Source: a virus. Taken from it: DNA of 46,733 nt. The notes beneath the pieces were generated by a model. That model saw only the letters and a list, made by a program, of their open reading frames with translations. It was not told the origin of the DNA and did not search any database. Location of the stretch: IMG/VR virus record IMGVR_UViG_3300050035_000070, positions 1 through 46,733 of that record, one strand, 5' to 3'. The stretch's first letter is position 1, and each line of letters opens with the position of its first letter. Shown here one piece after another: positions 33,315 through 42,306 of this stretch. The position numbers and the translations under genes are program-made.

Positions 33315-36300
33315 ACACCTCCTAGTGCCGCCGACACAGACGATGGCAGCGACGTTAAGTCTAGTACCATATACGGATGCCTGATACGCAGTGTCGTATC
33401 ACCGTTAATAGGGCATTCGCACGAACCATGATACCAGGACTCGTGCTCGATGGCGGAGCGTACAGCATGAGACGAGAATATGCCATCCTCTCGTCGCACC
33501 TGCCCACGCCAGCCATGCCAACTGTCATACACACCGTCAAACCATAACAGCATCCCGCGTTCAATGTATCTCCCATCGGGGCATGTTAAGTTCTGCACTA
33601 TCATGTAGTGCTCGCCTGGGTGCACTAACTCTCGAGATATAAGTACCGGAAGGTCGTTGACGAATGACACACTCTCTGTCTCTTGTTGCATAATAGACGC
33701 CATCGTTTGCATCTGCGCAATGACCCATACCATAAAGCTATTCCACTCTTCTTGTGGACATAGGTAACCCCAGGCATGATACAATCCGGTTATAGCTACC
33801 GCATAGTTAAAACTAATACGGTCATGTCCCTGTCCGCTGACGTGGCGCATAAGATCGCTGTGCGTAAGGCTAATCTCCTCGACTACTTGTGCGCTCACCT
33901 CTGGGGTCTTGTTAATCAGGAGGTCAAGAAAGATTGCGGATGCTTCCTGCTCCATCATTACATCTATCTGCTGCTTCTGCTGCTGGTCGGATGACCTGTG
34001 ACGATTACTCATCAATAGCGGTATGTAGCGGCTGTGCATAGCGGTGTCGGATGTGCGATCCTGACCAGCAAGGATACTCCAGCCTCGTACTTTATAGCTA
34101 ACCGTCTTTCCCCGGTTGTACATATCACTAATGCTACGTCCAGTCCTGTCATACCAAGCTCGGAATAGACCACATCGTTCGCTCATCTTTTTGGTGTTAC
34201 GCCATTCATCCAGTACAAACGGGAAGCCTGAATAGTATGCCATCGTCCTGTGCATACTAGCCGGGGTAGAGGAGTCCACGGAGTACACACTCTCCGGTAC
34301 TGGCAATCCACACGCCCCCAGGAGCCAGCATAACAGCGTGTTCTTGCCGCTACCCATCGTTCCTGTCACCTCTAGCCCCGGGAAGCGTCGATAATGTCTC
34401 TCTATCTCTGGTAGATAGATACCTGCATACACTAGCCCCAGTGCGATCCATCCTCGGTAGTCGAGAAGGTTCTCTTTTATTAGGGCAAAGAGCTTCACCT
34501 TCAGCTCGTCCATTCGTTCTGGGCTATCGACGTATTGCAAACACACGTTTGGCATCTTCGAACCCTGTGTGTTGGCCTTTGGCTGGTATGATTGTCCCGC
34601 GACCTGGAAGTATCCACGACTATCAGGCAGCAATAATTTTCCATTGTATACCGCCGCGTTACCCCAACAGAACAACCCATCCACCAGGTCGATGTGTCCT
34701 ATGTGGTTCAAACATATTGCCGCGTCCTCTACTGCTACCCCGGTGACTGTGCGCTTGATCAACGGCTGAAGCTGATTGTCATTCCCCATGTAATTATAAT
34801 TACCTAGCTTGTGACACCAGTCGATGAACTTCTGCTTGCTACCAATGTCTATTGGATAAGCGGCGCACCGTGCCGAGCCGCCTGCCATTGATGTCAGTCT
34901 CAACTCACGTATACAGGTAAGGGAATTATCCAACTCTGGCTCGAAGTATACCCGTACAACTTCGATAAGGAAGTCAGTGATAGGAGCCTTGGTCGTGCAC
35001 CCATCACGACCCATGGTGGTAGCGAAGTATCTCCCATCCTCTTTCGTGATAGTTCGGTCTGAATCGTCCTTGGTCATCACCGTACCGGGCGCGGCCTTGC
35101 GTTGAAACTGATCGATATATTCTGTGAGATAGACCAGATGGGTACGTAGAACATCGCGATCTGGGGACTTAACACCCCGCAGTAATGCGTCCTTCGCTTT
35201 GGCCATATTGAAATTAACCTGGTCACCCAGTACCACTATACCATTGGGGCCGTTGATCTTTACGCGAGCAGCCACTGTTCCGTTTGATGGCTGAATATTA
35301 GAGACATTGAAACTCCACTCTCCTGTTACAGCAGAGAACCCACCTGATGTCTCTGTAACTGACCAACCGATCTCCTTCATCTCCTCGGTAGGGGCTGCGG
35401 CCTTGGTGAAGTAGCAGCATCCCGCGCGCCCTGGGCAGAGCGCGTCCAGTTCCGGCGTGCGACAACCGACCGTATAGGTTGACGTTTCCACGGAGCGCAA
35501 GACATTACTGACCTCATGTTGTGTGAGAGCATGGTCGGAGAGGACATTATTCCATTCCATGGCTCGTTCCATGAGCGCCTGACCGGATACTCCCTGACTG
35601 CGCCAGTAAGAGAGCAACACCCATAGGCTTCTGTTCCGTCCACAGTCCCTTGCCACATCCTGACCCATGAGCGCAAGAATGCAACCTGGTACACTACCGT
35701 CTGGAAGTCTTCGTATTGTCGTAGGATCATACGTCACCGCCCTTGTCGCCTCTTCCCGCGCCATCTTTAGGCGGGCTAGAGCCATAAATTCATCAGCCCG
35801 CTGATGCTCATCAGCGGTGATGGGTAGCATTGATGGAAGACCCTCCGGGATATAGTCTGGCTGTGTAGCCAGGTCGAGAATATCTCCGAAGGGTAGGTTG
35901 TAAAGTTGAGAGTATGTAAGCCTAGTCTTGTACCGTTTTCCACTCTGATGCCACGACCCTGGCATACGTAGGTGGTGCATACGGTCATAGATTCCTAGGT
36001 CTGCCGTTGTAAGGTGAGACTTGGCTATCTCGTTCGCCACAAAACGATACAGTAGATTAAGATCAGCGTCTGCCGTATAGATACCAAGCGCCTCATGATG
36101 AACCGACAGATGAAACCCACGTCGTCCGCTAAACCACACACGTAATGCCCATGCAGGTACTACACGCAGCAGCAAGGTCATAGCAGTGCGGCAATCCTCC
36201 TGTGCTTTTTCCGGGTTCGCTCCATCAAAGTCCATAACGAATGGGCCAAGCAAACAATTGTTCTCGTCTAGTCCGAGGATAGACCGGTGAAATTCAGTAC

Positions 36301-36454
36301 CTTCTGGCCAGTTGGTTTTCTCCTTATTAATCTCCTGGGCTGTCTGGTATTTTAATGTCTTTGTTTCATCGGTATGCTTATCCTCTAGGCAAAATATATG
36401 AGAGTACCCTGGAGGGCGGACGGCAAGATTGTAGAGTAGTGGGTGTTCATTCAT
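33311..36454 (-). CDS. Primase-helicase (AEP primase fused to an SF3/DUF927-like helicase)
   Basis: A 1047-aa replication protein. The N-terminal archaeo-eukaryotic primase domain has FVMDFDG (catalytic Asp75/Asp77), SGRRGFH (109-115, the SGxGxH-type motif) and RMPGSWHQSGKRYKTRLT (163-180). A cluster of Cys (331, 340, 346, 347) may bind zinc between domains. The C-terminal ATPase has GTMGSGKN (698-705, Walker A with Asn after Lys) and FPFVLDEW (744-751, Walker B). A segment IPLLMSNRH follows. Together they make primers and unwind DNA; no polymerase gene is present. It sits between the SF2 helicase (84-bp gap with a hairpin) and an overlapping small gene. Confidence 0.88.
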   Translation of the reverse strand: MNEHPLLYNLAVRPPGYSHIFCLEDKHTDETKTLKYQTAQEINKEKTNWPEGTEFHRSILGLDENNCLLGPFVMDFDGANPEKAQEDCRTAMTLLLRVVPAWALRVWFSGRRGFHLSVHHEALGIYTADADLNLLYRFVANEIAKSHLTTADLGIYDRMHHLRMPGSWHQSGKRYKTRLTYSQLYNLPFGDILDLATQPDYIPEGLPSMLPITADEHQRADEFMALARLKMAREEATRAVTYDPTTIRRLPDGSVPGCILALMGQDVARDCGRNRSLWVLLSYWRSQGVSGQALMERAMEWNNVLSDHALTQHEVSNVLRSVETSTYTVGCRTPELDALCPGRAGCCYFTKAAAPTEEMKEIGWSVTETSGGFSAVTGEWSFNVSNIQPSNGTVAARVKINGPNGIVVLGDQVNFNMAKAKDALLRGVKSPDRDVLRTHLVYLTEYIDQFQRKAAPGTVMTKDDSDRTITKEDGRYFATTMGRDGCTTKAPITDFLIEVVRVYFEPELDNSLTCIRELRLTSMAGGSARCAAYPIDIGSKQKFIDWCHKLGNYNYMGNDNQLQPLIKRTVTGVAVEDAAICLNHIGHIDLVDGLFCWGNAAVYNGKLLLPDSRGYFQVAGQSYQPKANTQGSKMPNVCLQYVDSPERMDELKVKLFALIKENLLDYRGWIALGLVYAGIYLPEIERHYRRFPGLEVTGTMGSGKNTLLCWLLGACGLPVPESVYSVDSSTPASMHRTMAYYSGFPFVLDEWRNTKKMSERCGLFRAWYDRTGRSISDMYNRGKTVSYKVRGWSILAGQDRTSDTAMHSRYIPLLMSNRHRSSDQQQKQQIDVMMEQEASAIFLDLLINKTPEVSAQVVEEISLTHSDLMRHVSGQGHDRISFNYAVAITGLYHAWGYLCPQEEWNSFMVWVIAQMQTMASIMQQETESVSFVNDLPVLISRELVHPGEHYMIVQNLTCPDGRYIERGMLLWFDGVYDSWHGWRGQVRREDGIFSSHAVRSAIEHESWYHGSCECPINGDTTLRIRHPYMVLDLTSLPSSVSAALGGV

Positions 36455-36511
36455 ACCTTATGTTCCTTTGCTGCGTCGAAAGTATTTGGACTGTCAGCAT
36501 ACTGCTAAAAT

Positions 36512-36536
36512 ATTTATTTGCATAGAGCAAACAAAT
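36512..36536 (-). other. AT-rich hairpin between helicase and primase genes
   Basis: ATTTATTTGC and GCAAACAAAT form a 10-bp stem with one G-U pair around a five-base loop in the 84-bp gap. In the leftward RNA it is followed by ATTTTAG. It may be a weak terminator or a processing site; no other feature is evident in the gap. Confidence 0.4.
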
Positions 36537-36538
36537 GT

Positions 36539-37894
36539 TTATACGAAATCAGCACGAAGTTTGCGGTAGACGCTCATGCGTTTTTCGTACTGATTCCTCA
36601 ACACACCAATGTTAGTATCCAAATAATCTATCACCATTGGCTTCGGTTTGCCAGGTAGTGCACGCTGGATACGTCCGACCGCTTGTTGTGTCGTCACCAG
36701 GTCTGCTGTTGGGGTGCCCCAGATAAGACAGTCAAGAATGGGGGCATCCAACCCTTCCTTAGCCAGCGGGGTAGTGGCGAATGTCACTAGCGACTTTCCC
36801 GAAAGCATGTTTGCCATTGCCAACTCGCGCTTTGCCCTTGGCTCTGTACCAGTTAGCAACTGCACTTCATCCCCGAACGTACAGGGGATAGCGAATAAAT
36901 TCATCAGTTCGTGCAAGTGATGAACACGAGACGACAATACTAACGTGTGTCTACCATGTTCATAGGCAAACAGGATGTCCTTTATGATCTGCAAGTTGCG
37001 TACCCTGTTGTTAACCAGCGCAGTAATGAGTGTAGTATAATTCTCCTGGGCATCGATGCTAGACGAGAAGTCAGTAGTGCGTATACAGACACGAGGAGGG
37101 ATAGCACTGGCTTCCCCATATGCGCTGTCCTGGTCGATCCGGGAAATGATAGGCCCAAGGTACGCATAAATGATGGGGTGCAGTTTATCCTTTCGCTTTT
37201 CACTAGCCGTCAGTCCTATGCGCACTGTCGGCGCTATGGTGTTTAGTATGTCCGTCAGGGTATTACACGGAGTATGGTGGCACTCGTCCACGATAACTAC
37301 TCCCCATTCCATCTCACGGTGAAGACTAATCAACTTGGTGGCAGTCTGCATGAGCGCCACTTGAATACGACCAGGCTTCTCCTTCCCGCTTTTCATCCAG
37401 CCGATCTCTTCTTCGTTAAATACTTCTCGGAGTTTACTGACCCACTGGTCTTGCAGTTCCTTAGTGTGACATAGTATGAGTGTCTTCTGCCCTAGTTGTC
37501 CAATGATGCGGATTCCCATCCGGGTTTTACCGCTACCACAGGGCGCTATTATACACGTAGCATACTGCCCCTTGTGGTGTGCGGAGTATATGGCTTGCAG
37601 TACAGCGCGCTGGCTGTCACGATCCTCGCCAGGCAGGTCAAATAACGGGTCGCCCTTGCCTGCCTCCCAAGAGGTAAGTAACTTTACCTCTTCAGTGATT
37701 AAGTGCCTTGCCCCTGCTGGTATGCTGAAGTCGATCGGTGTACCCCATACCATGTTGACGTACTCCATGTCCCACCCCGACCCGTAGCGCGTCTGCTTCC
37801 GTACAGGGCGTGAAAAGTTAAGTCGTTCTACAATATCGTAGTAGAGGTGAGGGGCACCCTGTATGAGAATACGAGTGCCGACAGTGATGTTCAT
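36539..37894 (-). CDS. SF2 DEAD/DEAH-type DNA helicase
   Basis: All superfamily-2 motifs are visible: Walker A APCGSGKT (117-124), motif Ia-like TLILCHTKEL, DECH box (203-206), GLTAS (227-231, motif III), VTFATTPLAKEGLDAP and QAVGRIQRALPG (motif VI). Length 451 aa and a 110-residue N-terminal domain suggest an XPB/UvsW/RadD-like branch-remodelling helicase. It lies in the leftward recombination/replication operon after SSB. Likely role: unwinding recombination or replication forks. Confidence 0.9.
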   Translation of the reverse strand: MNITVGTRILIQGAPHLYYDIVERLNFSRPVRKQTRYGSGWDMEYVNMVWGTPIDFSIPAGARHLITEEVKLLTSWEAGKGDPLFDLPGEDRDSQRAVLQAIYSAHHKGQYATCIIAPCGSGKTRMGIRIIGQLGQKTLILCHTKELQDQWVSKLREVFNEEEIGWMKSGKEKPGRIQVALMQTATKLISLHREMEWGVVIVDECHHTPCNTLTDILNTIAPTVRIGLTASEKRKDKLHPIIYAYLGPIISRIDQDSAYGEASAIPPRVCIRTTDFSSSIDAQENYTTLITALVNNRVRNLQIIKDILFAYEHGRHTLVLSSRVHHLHELMNLFAIPCTFGDEVQLLTGTEPRAKRELAMANMLSGKSLVTFATTPLAKEGLDAPILDCLIWGTPTADLVTTQQAVGRIQRALPGKPKPMVIDYLDTNIGVLRNQYEKRMSVYRKLRADFV

Positions 37895-37942
37895 ACTCTT
37901 CCTTTGATGCCCACCTATAAACCGGATGGGCGCGGTACACTA

Positions 37943-38350
37943 TTACTGGTCTTTGAACGGGTCGTCAAAATCTACAGTCTGCGCGGCAGGCATAGCTTTC
38001 GTACCACCCATTGACTGCGGGCCAGCTACACTATCATCCTTCTTGCCAGGAACGAAACTGGCATCGACCACTGTTGCTTTAATGTCGATCCCCTCCTCGC
38101 CATTCTGCCGAGCGAAGGTTCCGATCTTACCTAGTTTGCAGGTATACAACATGGGCTTACCTGGTTTGTCTACCCACTTGCAGATAAAATCCCAGACCTG
38201 AGGATCAGTTACGGATAGTGACCACCAGCGGGTAATGTCTTTGCCGATGTTCTCCGCGACCGATAGAACTCCGAATTGTCGGCCATCCTGTGTTGTCATT
38301 AACTCGGGTAGCTTACTACCCAGTCCACCAATAAATACTACTGTTGCCAT
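37943..38350 (-). CDS. Single-stranded DNA-binding protein-like (OB-fold)
   Basis: 135 aa. The first 110 residues are beta-rich and include a WWSLSVTDPQVWDFICKWV region. The C-terminus is a disordered Pro/Gly/Ala/Lys linker leading to an acidic hydrophobic tip (TVDFDDPFKDQ) like the DDDIPF tail by which SSBs recruit partners. Neighbours (Rad52-like annealing protein, SbcC-like ATPase, helicase) support it. The OB-fold itself cannot be proven by eye. GGAGGG lies upstream of the ATG. Confidence 0.65.
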   Translation of the reverse strand: MATVVFIGGLGSKLPELMTTQDGRQFGVLSVAENIGKDITRWWSLSVTDPQVWDFICKWVDKPGKPMLYTCKLGKIGTFARQNGEEGIDIKATVVDASFVPGKKDDSVAGPQSMGGTKAMPAAQTVDFDDPFKDQ

Positions 38351-38358
38351 TTGCCCTC

Positions 38359-39930
38359 CTACCAGTCTTCAGTGCCATCATTGATGGCATCTACGTTTGT
38401 CGTTTCCGGCTCGACCGACGACAGTACTTCCCCAGTGGTCTTGTCGATCGTATCTCCATCGATCACCACTGTCTCCGCAGTCTCGCCCCAGTGCTGCGTT
38501 TCTATTGTTCGTGGTGTATCAGACACCACTGTCATAATCACCTGGAATCCACGTGCATTGGCCTTCGCCACAAGTGCTGCTCTCTGTGCGCCATCCATGG
38601 ATTCTGCTCCATCAACCAGCAGTACTTTGCAGTTCTCTGGTGCCAGTGCCATAGCCAAGTCCATACAGAAGTCCATCTTCTGGCTGTCACCGCGCTCCTC
38701 TAGGGGAACGTATGATCTCATGTTCTCATCGAAAACCATGATCGACCCGGAAGTTATTTCTACCCCTTCGATGGGTAGCTTGACAGTGCGTAGAATCTCG
38801 CTCGGTAAATCCTTCAACTGCTTAACTGTCTGGTCAAGCAGTTGCCATGCAGCATTAGCTGATGTATATCGCTTATCCTTAGCGACAGCCTGTGCATGGA
38901 GTGACTTCAGCGCCAGGTGCGCTTGTGCTCTCTCGTTGTATGCCAACTGATCTTGCTCGTAGGCAGCGATCTGATGGTCAATATCAACCAATCCTCGAGC
39001 CTCCTCGCTGGTCATTACTCCTTCCTGGGCTTCCATCCACACCTGTATACCTTCCGCCTCGGATTGCAATCGAGTAATCTCTTCAGCAATTACGCCTAGG
39101 CGATCTATCTTTTCAGTCATGCGCCTACCACGTTCTGCAATCTCCTGCTTCTTAGCATACAGGTCTCCAACCCCTTGCGGAGGAGTTGGTGCCTCGGCCT
39201 CTGGATCATAGCCGACCGGGAACTGGCGCTTTATCGCCTGCACCTCATCCAGGGCATCCTTCTGCGATCCATTAGCCTCGGAGCGGAAACTATAGTAGAT
39301 TGAGTACAGTTGTTCTAGTCGCTGAAGCCATGTGTCTGACTCGAACGACCATTCATGCAGGTCTGTTCGCATTCGCTCTGGAATCTCTGGGCGATCTAAT
39401 CCCATAGAACCACAGAGCAGAGCCTTGGCTTTCTCCTTCACCAACACCGGATCGATCTCTACCATAGAGAGTAGCTGCTTTACCTGATCCTCAGGTTTTT
39501 TACGCATGAACTCAATAGGTCGAGGGATCACCCCGAAGAACTCATCGCTTAGGCTGGTACGATTACCAGCCTGCCCGGTGCGGGTGTCCACCACCTCTAG
39601 CTTGGGTCTCTCGTGGGAGTCGTCCCAAGTATAGCGAGCTTTAACACCATTAATACGAGTCTCTACCCACCCCTCTTTCTCTCCAGCGCGTAACATCTTA
39701 CGGCTTGCTTCCGTACCACCCATCAGAATAGCAGTCAGTAGGTCTAGCGCCGTGGTCTTTCCGACTCCGCCATAACCACTAATGGTTATGGCGGACAGGT
39801 CTTTCGCATCCAGCGTGAGCGATTCAATAGCTTTGATATTCCGTATGTCTAGGTACTCAACATACGGACGAGCGTCCGTCACCAACGGTTCGGACTGTAG
39901 CGGCGGTGCCGCCAGTTTCTTACGTAGCAT
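38359..39930 (-). CDS. SbcC/Rad50-like recombination ATPase
   Basis: 523 aa in ABC/SMC-like layout. N-terminal Walker A GYGGVGKTT (52-60) is preceded by YLDIRNIKAIESLTL, the usual strand start. A helical coiled-coil arm occupies roughly 255-375 (KKQEIAERGRRMTEKIDRLG). A C-terminal signature-like SQKMDFCMDLAMALA and Walker B KVLLVDGAESMDG follow. The arm is far shorter than in Rad50, and no SbcD/Mre11 nuclease gene is seen next to it. It is coupled to the Rad52-like gene (11-bp overlap). Likely role: DNA-end handling for annealing-type recombination. Confidence 0.78.
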   Translation of the reverse strand: MLRKKLAAPPLQSEPLVTDARPYVEYLDIRNIKAIESLTLDAKDLSAITISGYGGVGKTTALDLLTAILMGGTEASRKMLRAGEKEGWVETRINGVKARYTWDDSHERPKLEVVDTRTGQAGNRTSLSDEFFGVIPRPIEFMRKKPEDQVKQLLSMVEIDPVLVKEKAKALLCGSMGLDRPEIPERMRTDLHEWSFESDTWLQRLEQLYSIYYSFRSEANGSQKDALDEVQAIKRQFPVGYDPEAEAPTPPQGVGDLYAKKQEIAERGRRMTEKIDRLGVIAEEITRLQSEAEGIQVWMEAQEGVMTSEEARGLVDIDHQIAAYEQDQLAYNERAQAHLALKSLHAQAVAKDKRYTSANAAWQLLDQTVKQLKDLPSEILRTVKLPIEGVEITSGSIMVFDENMRSYVPLEERGDSQKMDFCMDLAMALAPENCKVLLVDGAESMDGAQRAALVAKANARGFQVIMTVVSDTPRTIETQHWGETAETVVIDGDTIDKTTGEVLSSVEPETTNVDAINDGTEDW

Positions 39931-40921
39931 TCATTCCTCCTTCAGGTGTCCATGGTGGAGTAGTGGCGAGCGGTGATGCAGTAGCGTAGCTATTCCAGAA
40001 AGATATAGCCGCTGTCACCATACTGATCCAGTTGTATCCACCCAGTGTATCCAGGTAGTAGCGGGGTAGTTCGCTGATCTTTGATACCCCCGTAATACCG
40101 GTAGCCCGTACAAACGCTTCCAGCGCTTTTTTGCCGTGTGTTGCCATATCAGGGTCGAATCGCGTCTTACAGGTCTTCAGGTAATCGATAATCTGACCGC
40201 GCTCGGACTCAGTCAGATTATCTATGGTTGTGACTGATCCACTGCCAGGCATATTACCAGGCTTCTCCAGGTGCCGAGTAAATGCCGTGCATCCCACAGG
40301 CAGCAGAGGAATGCCCGGAACTGTTGGGGCAGGTGACAATGTGAGGGGTGACATTGGTGCTGGTGGCTCTTCCGGTGCTATCATGCGTGCAGGCTCAGTC
40401 TTCTTTGCCATCTGACTGTTACCTACCATCGAGCGCCGCTGACTGGACTGTGCCATTGCTCCGCCCATTCTCTGCTCAGTCACCTTTGCCTTGCCGTAAC
40501 GGGCGGCGAGTTGCCCGTTGTAGGCATCACGACCGATGCCGAATAAGCTAGCGCACTTCTTAATAGCGTCCGAGATCGCGCCCTTTAATGCGTCGCCATC
40601 GTCCCCCTTGCTGCTGTTCATTGCCCCGTATGTTTCACGACTGGGTGTTGGTTGCGTCATGTCCTCCGGGAATATGGACATACGAACCCGTACCATTTCC
40701 GCAGTCATCTCACGACTACCCGTCTTCTTGGTGTAGTCGTCATCGTCCATAACCTCCAGCATCCACCCCTCTGCTCCGAGCACAATGTTCATAGCGTCGG
40801 TCACGAAGTAATGTTTGTAGTTAATATCATCCTGATAGATAGTCACGGAGGATGGGTCTTGCCCCTCCCCATCACGAAGTATCTTATTTATATCTTCGAT
40901 CTTACTATTCAGTTTACTCAT
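39920..40921 (-). CDS. Rad52/22-family DNA annealing protein
   Basis: 333 aa. The conserved core shows YQDDINYKHYFVTDAMNIVL, a GWMLEVMDDDDY strand region and KGDDGDALKGAISDAIKKCA followed by LFGIGRDAY (about 106-134), the diagnostic Rad52 pattern. The C-terminal half has a Pro-rich linker (APEEPPAPMSPLTLSPAPTV). Such proteins pair single strands and drive phage recombination. It overlaps the zinc-ribbon gene upstream by 8 bp and the SbcC-like gene downstream. Confidence 0.85.
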   Translation of the reverse strand: MSKLNSKIEDINKILRDGEGQDPSSVTIYQDDINYKHYFVTDAMNIVLGAEGWMLEVMDDDDYTKKTGSREMTAEMVRVRMSIFPEDMTQPTPSRETYGAMNSSKGDDGDALKGAISDAIKKCASLFGIGRDAYNGQLAARYGKAKVTEQRMGGAMAQSSQRRSMVGNSQMAKKTEPARMIAPEEPPAPMSPLTLSPAPTVPGIPLLPVGCTAFTRHLEKPGNMPGSGSVTTIDNLTESERGQIIDYLKTCKTRFDPDMATHGKKALEAFVRATGITGVSKISELPRYYLDTLGGYNWISMVTAAISFWNSYATASPLATTPPWTPEGGMNAT

Positions 40922-41084
40922 TAGGTGTCTCTCCCTTCTCTCGGCAAAGCCAGGCTTTGCAGTACGGACAGTGCTTGGGCTGCGCTATGCGTGGCTCCCA
41001 CGTGTAGTCGCATACCTTGCAGGTACGACGCGGGAATACCGGTGCGGTTTTTGGCACGGTATCCAGTGGTTTTCTGTAGGACAT
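40914..41084 (-). CDS. Small zinc-ribbon protein, 56 aa
   Basis: Two CxxC pairs (CKVCDYTW and CPYCKAW) 15-20 residues apart, with basic residues around, make a zinc-ribbon. The start at ATG 41084 (MSYRKPLDTVP) has GGGAGAGGAGAG upstream and lies about 45 bp downstream of the leftward promoter, so it heads the replication operon. The longer open frame upstream would run through the promoter. Overlaps the Rad52-like gene by 8 bp. Possible DNA- or RNA-binding adaptor; exact role unknown. Confidence 0.7.
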   Translation of the reverse strand: MSYRKPLDTVPKTAPVFPRRTCKVCDYTWEPRIAQPKHCPYCKAWLCREKGETPNE

Positions 41085-41109
41085 TACTTCTCTCCTCTCC
41101 CTTAAAGGG

Positions 41110-41145
41110 ACATGGTGTGGTAGTGCTAATACTAACACACCATGT
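41110..41145. promoter_or_regulatory. Inverted repeat, operator-like
   Basis: ACATGGTGTG (41110-41119) and CACACCATGT (41136-41145) are perfect 10-bp inverted arms 16 bases apart. They straddle the -10 of the leftward promoter: one arm lies in the spacer, the other at about the transcription start. This is the geometry of a repressor or activator site. Confidence 0.6.
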
Positions 41146-41157
41146 ACCGAGTGTCAA
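41129..41157 (-). promoter_or_regulatory. Leftward promoter of the replication/recombination operon
   Basis: On the minus strand a perfect TTGACA (41157-41152) lies exactly 17 bases before TAGTAT (41134-41129; four of six). Downstream are the zinc-ribbon, Rad52-like, SbcC-like, SSB, helicase, primase and resolvase genes. The overlapping inverted repeat suggests regulation. Confidence 0.65.
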
Positions 41158-41161
41158 GCGT

Positions 41162-41449
41162 TTATTTGGGTGCCGTATATATGGCAATACAAGCAATGAC
41201 TATTGTTAAGATATATACGACCACTAGCAAGAATATACAGAACCATGCTTGTCTATTCTCGCGGCGTAGTTCATTACGTACTGCTATAGCATGTTTTACG
41301 CCTCGCTCACGGTTCATCCGATGGCAAGCAAGCGTAGCAGCTACCAGCATTCGTCTCTTCTCCAGGTCAGGGAAACCTAGGACACCTAGCGACTTTGAAC
41401 TAACACTACATACTATTTCCGCCTCGCGGAGTGCCTCATCTATGGACAT
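41162..41449 (-). CDS. C-terminal membrane-anchored hypothetical protein, 95 aa
   Basis: The start at ATG 41449 (MSIDEALREAEIVCSV) has GGGAGG about 7 bases upstream and overlaps the end of the phosphatase gene. Residues 1-65 are helical and charged (RRMLVAATLACHRMNRERG). A single hydrophobic segment near the C-terminus (FCIFLLVVVYILTIVIACIA) anchors it with a short tail outside. A tail-anchored small protein may target a phage or host activity to the membrane. Family not recognised. It ends 4 bp from the next promoter. Confidence 0.6.
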   Translation of the reverse strand: MSIDEALREAEIVCSVSSKSLGVLGFPDLEKRRMLVAATLACHRMNRERGVKHAIAVRNELRRENRQAWFCIFLLVVVYILTIVIACIAIYTAPK

Positions 41450-41949
41450 ATCAATGCCTCCCAGTATTGACTGAGCCACTGGTCTACACCAGGGCCAGGT
41501 AGAAAGTCAGGATATGTTTTAGTAAAAACAGTCTTTGCTTGTTCATATGACAATGCACCGTAAACATCCGTACATCTACGCATAAATGCCAATAACAACC
41601 CGGGGCCTCTGCTGTGACCCTGGTTGCAGACAAACATGAGTTTGCGACAGTTACTATAATGGTAAAGTGCAAAGGCTAAAGCATCGAATACCATTGAGTC
41701 TGGTATCCACTCAGCCGACTTCCCATCCAACATGTTAAGCACAATCCGTTCGGGGTCATGACGGAGTGCCGTCAGGTACTCCGGGTTGTCTTTCGGGCAA
41801 CCACGTCCAGTCCATCCAACCTCCTTACGGTGATATGGATCACGGGCGGCGATGATGCACGCCCAGTCACCCAAGGTATCGTGGCGCGTCAGCAGGGCTT
41901 CGTAGTCCTCCGTCGTGCCGACATAAACGTCTTGATACACTTCTTTCAT
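41440..41949 (-). CDS. Dual-specificity phosphatase-like protein
   Basis: 169 aa with the CX5R P-loop of Cys-based phosphatases: FVCNQGHSRGPG, Cys108 and Arg114 intact. Upstream, DVYVGTTEDYEALL resembles the opening of dual-specificity phosphatases, and ERIVLNMLDGK supplies the general-acid loop (Asp75 candidate). An N-terminal AARDPYHRKEVGWTGRGCPK region is shared with a family of phage phosphatase-like proteins as I recall them. Substrate unknown: phosphoprotein, phosphoinositide-like or RNA/nucleotide are all possible. The ribosome binding site is weak (AAAGGAAA 12 bases away). Confidence 0.75.
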   Translation of the reverse strand: MKEVYQDVYVGTTEDYEALLTRHDTLGDWACIIAARDPYHRKEVGWTGRGCPKDNPEYLTALRHDPERIVLNMLDGKSAEWIPDSMVFDALAFALYHYSNCRKLMFVCNQGHSRGPGLLLAFMRRCTDVYGALSYEQAKTVFTKTYPDFLPGPGVDQWLSQYWEALICP

Positions 41950-41969
41950 GGTAGTTTGTATTTCCTTTC

Positions 41970-41989
41970 GCCGGGCAGCGTGGCCCGGC
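41970..41989 (-). other. GC-rich hairpin before the phosphatase gene
   Basis: GCCGGGC and GCCCGGC form a perfect 7-bp stem around six bases in the 54-bp gap upstream of the phosphatase gene. There is no T-run. It may affect processing or the weak ribosome binding site that follows. Confidence 0.4.
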
Positions 41990-42003
41990 TCACTCCTTAT
42001 TCG

Positions 42004-42306
42004 CTAACTACAGAACTGTGCTCTCGCTTGCATTTCCGTGCAAGAGGTTATCGTGCCATCCGCCTCGACGATACCCCAGGCGTTCGTGCCACCGCTACCT
42101 CGTCCATCCTTTTGCCCCCACCGGACGACGCAACCCTCGGTTGCCATGATTTCGCATTCACCACCCTCGTCGTCTCCGAGGTAGCAACCAAACTCCAATT
42201 CCGGCCTCTTACCAACCGGCCAAGAGGTAACACGTGCTATCCACGGTCGGCTATACCGCCTCTGGTTATAGCTACCAAAAGTCTTTGTTACTCGCAGTTC
42301 GTTCAT
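42004..42306 (-). CDS. Hypothetical protein, 100 aa
   Basis: Opens MNELRVTKTFGSYNQRRYSR, then WIARVTSWPVGKRPELEFGC and a Gly/Asp/Trp-rich region (VVRWGQKDGRGSGGTN). Beta-patterned throughout, with four Cys. I associate this type with small conserved proteins seen in many phages, but I cannot name its function. Overlaps the upstream gene (ATGA), with AAGGAG 8 bases before the ATG. Confidence 0.65.
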   Translation of the reverse strand: MNELRVTKTFGSYNQRRYSRPWIARVTSWPVGKRPELEFGCYLGDDEGGECEIMATEGCVVRWGQKDGRGSGGTNAWGIVEADGTITSCTEMQARAQFCS

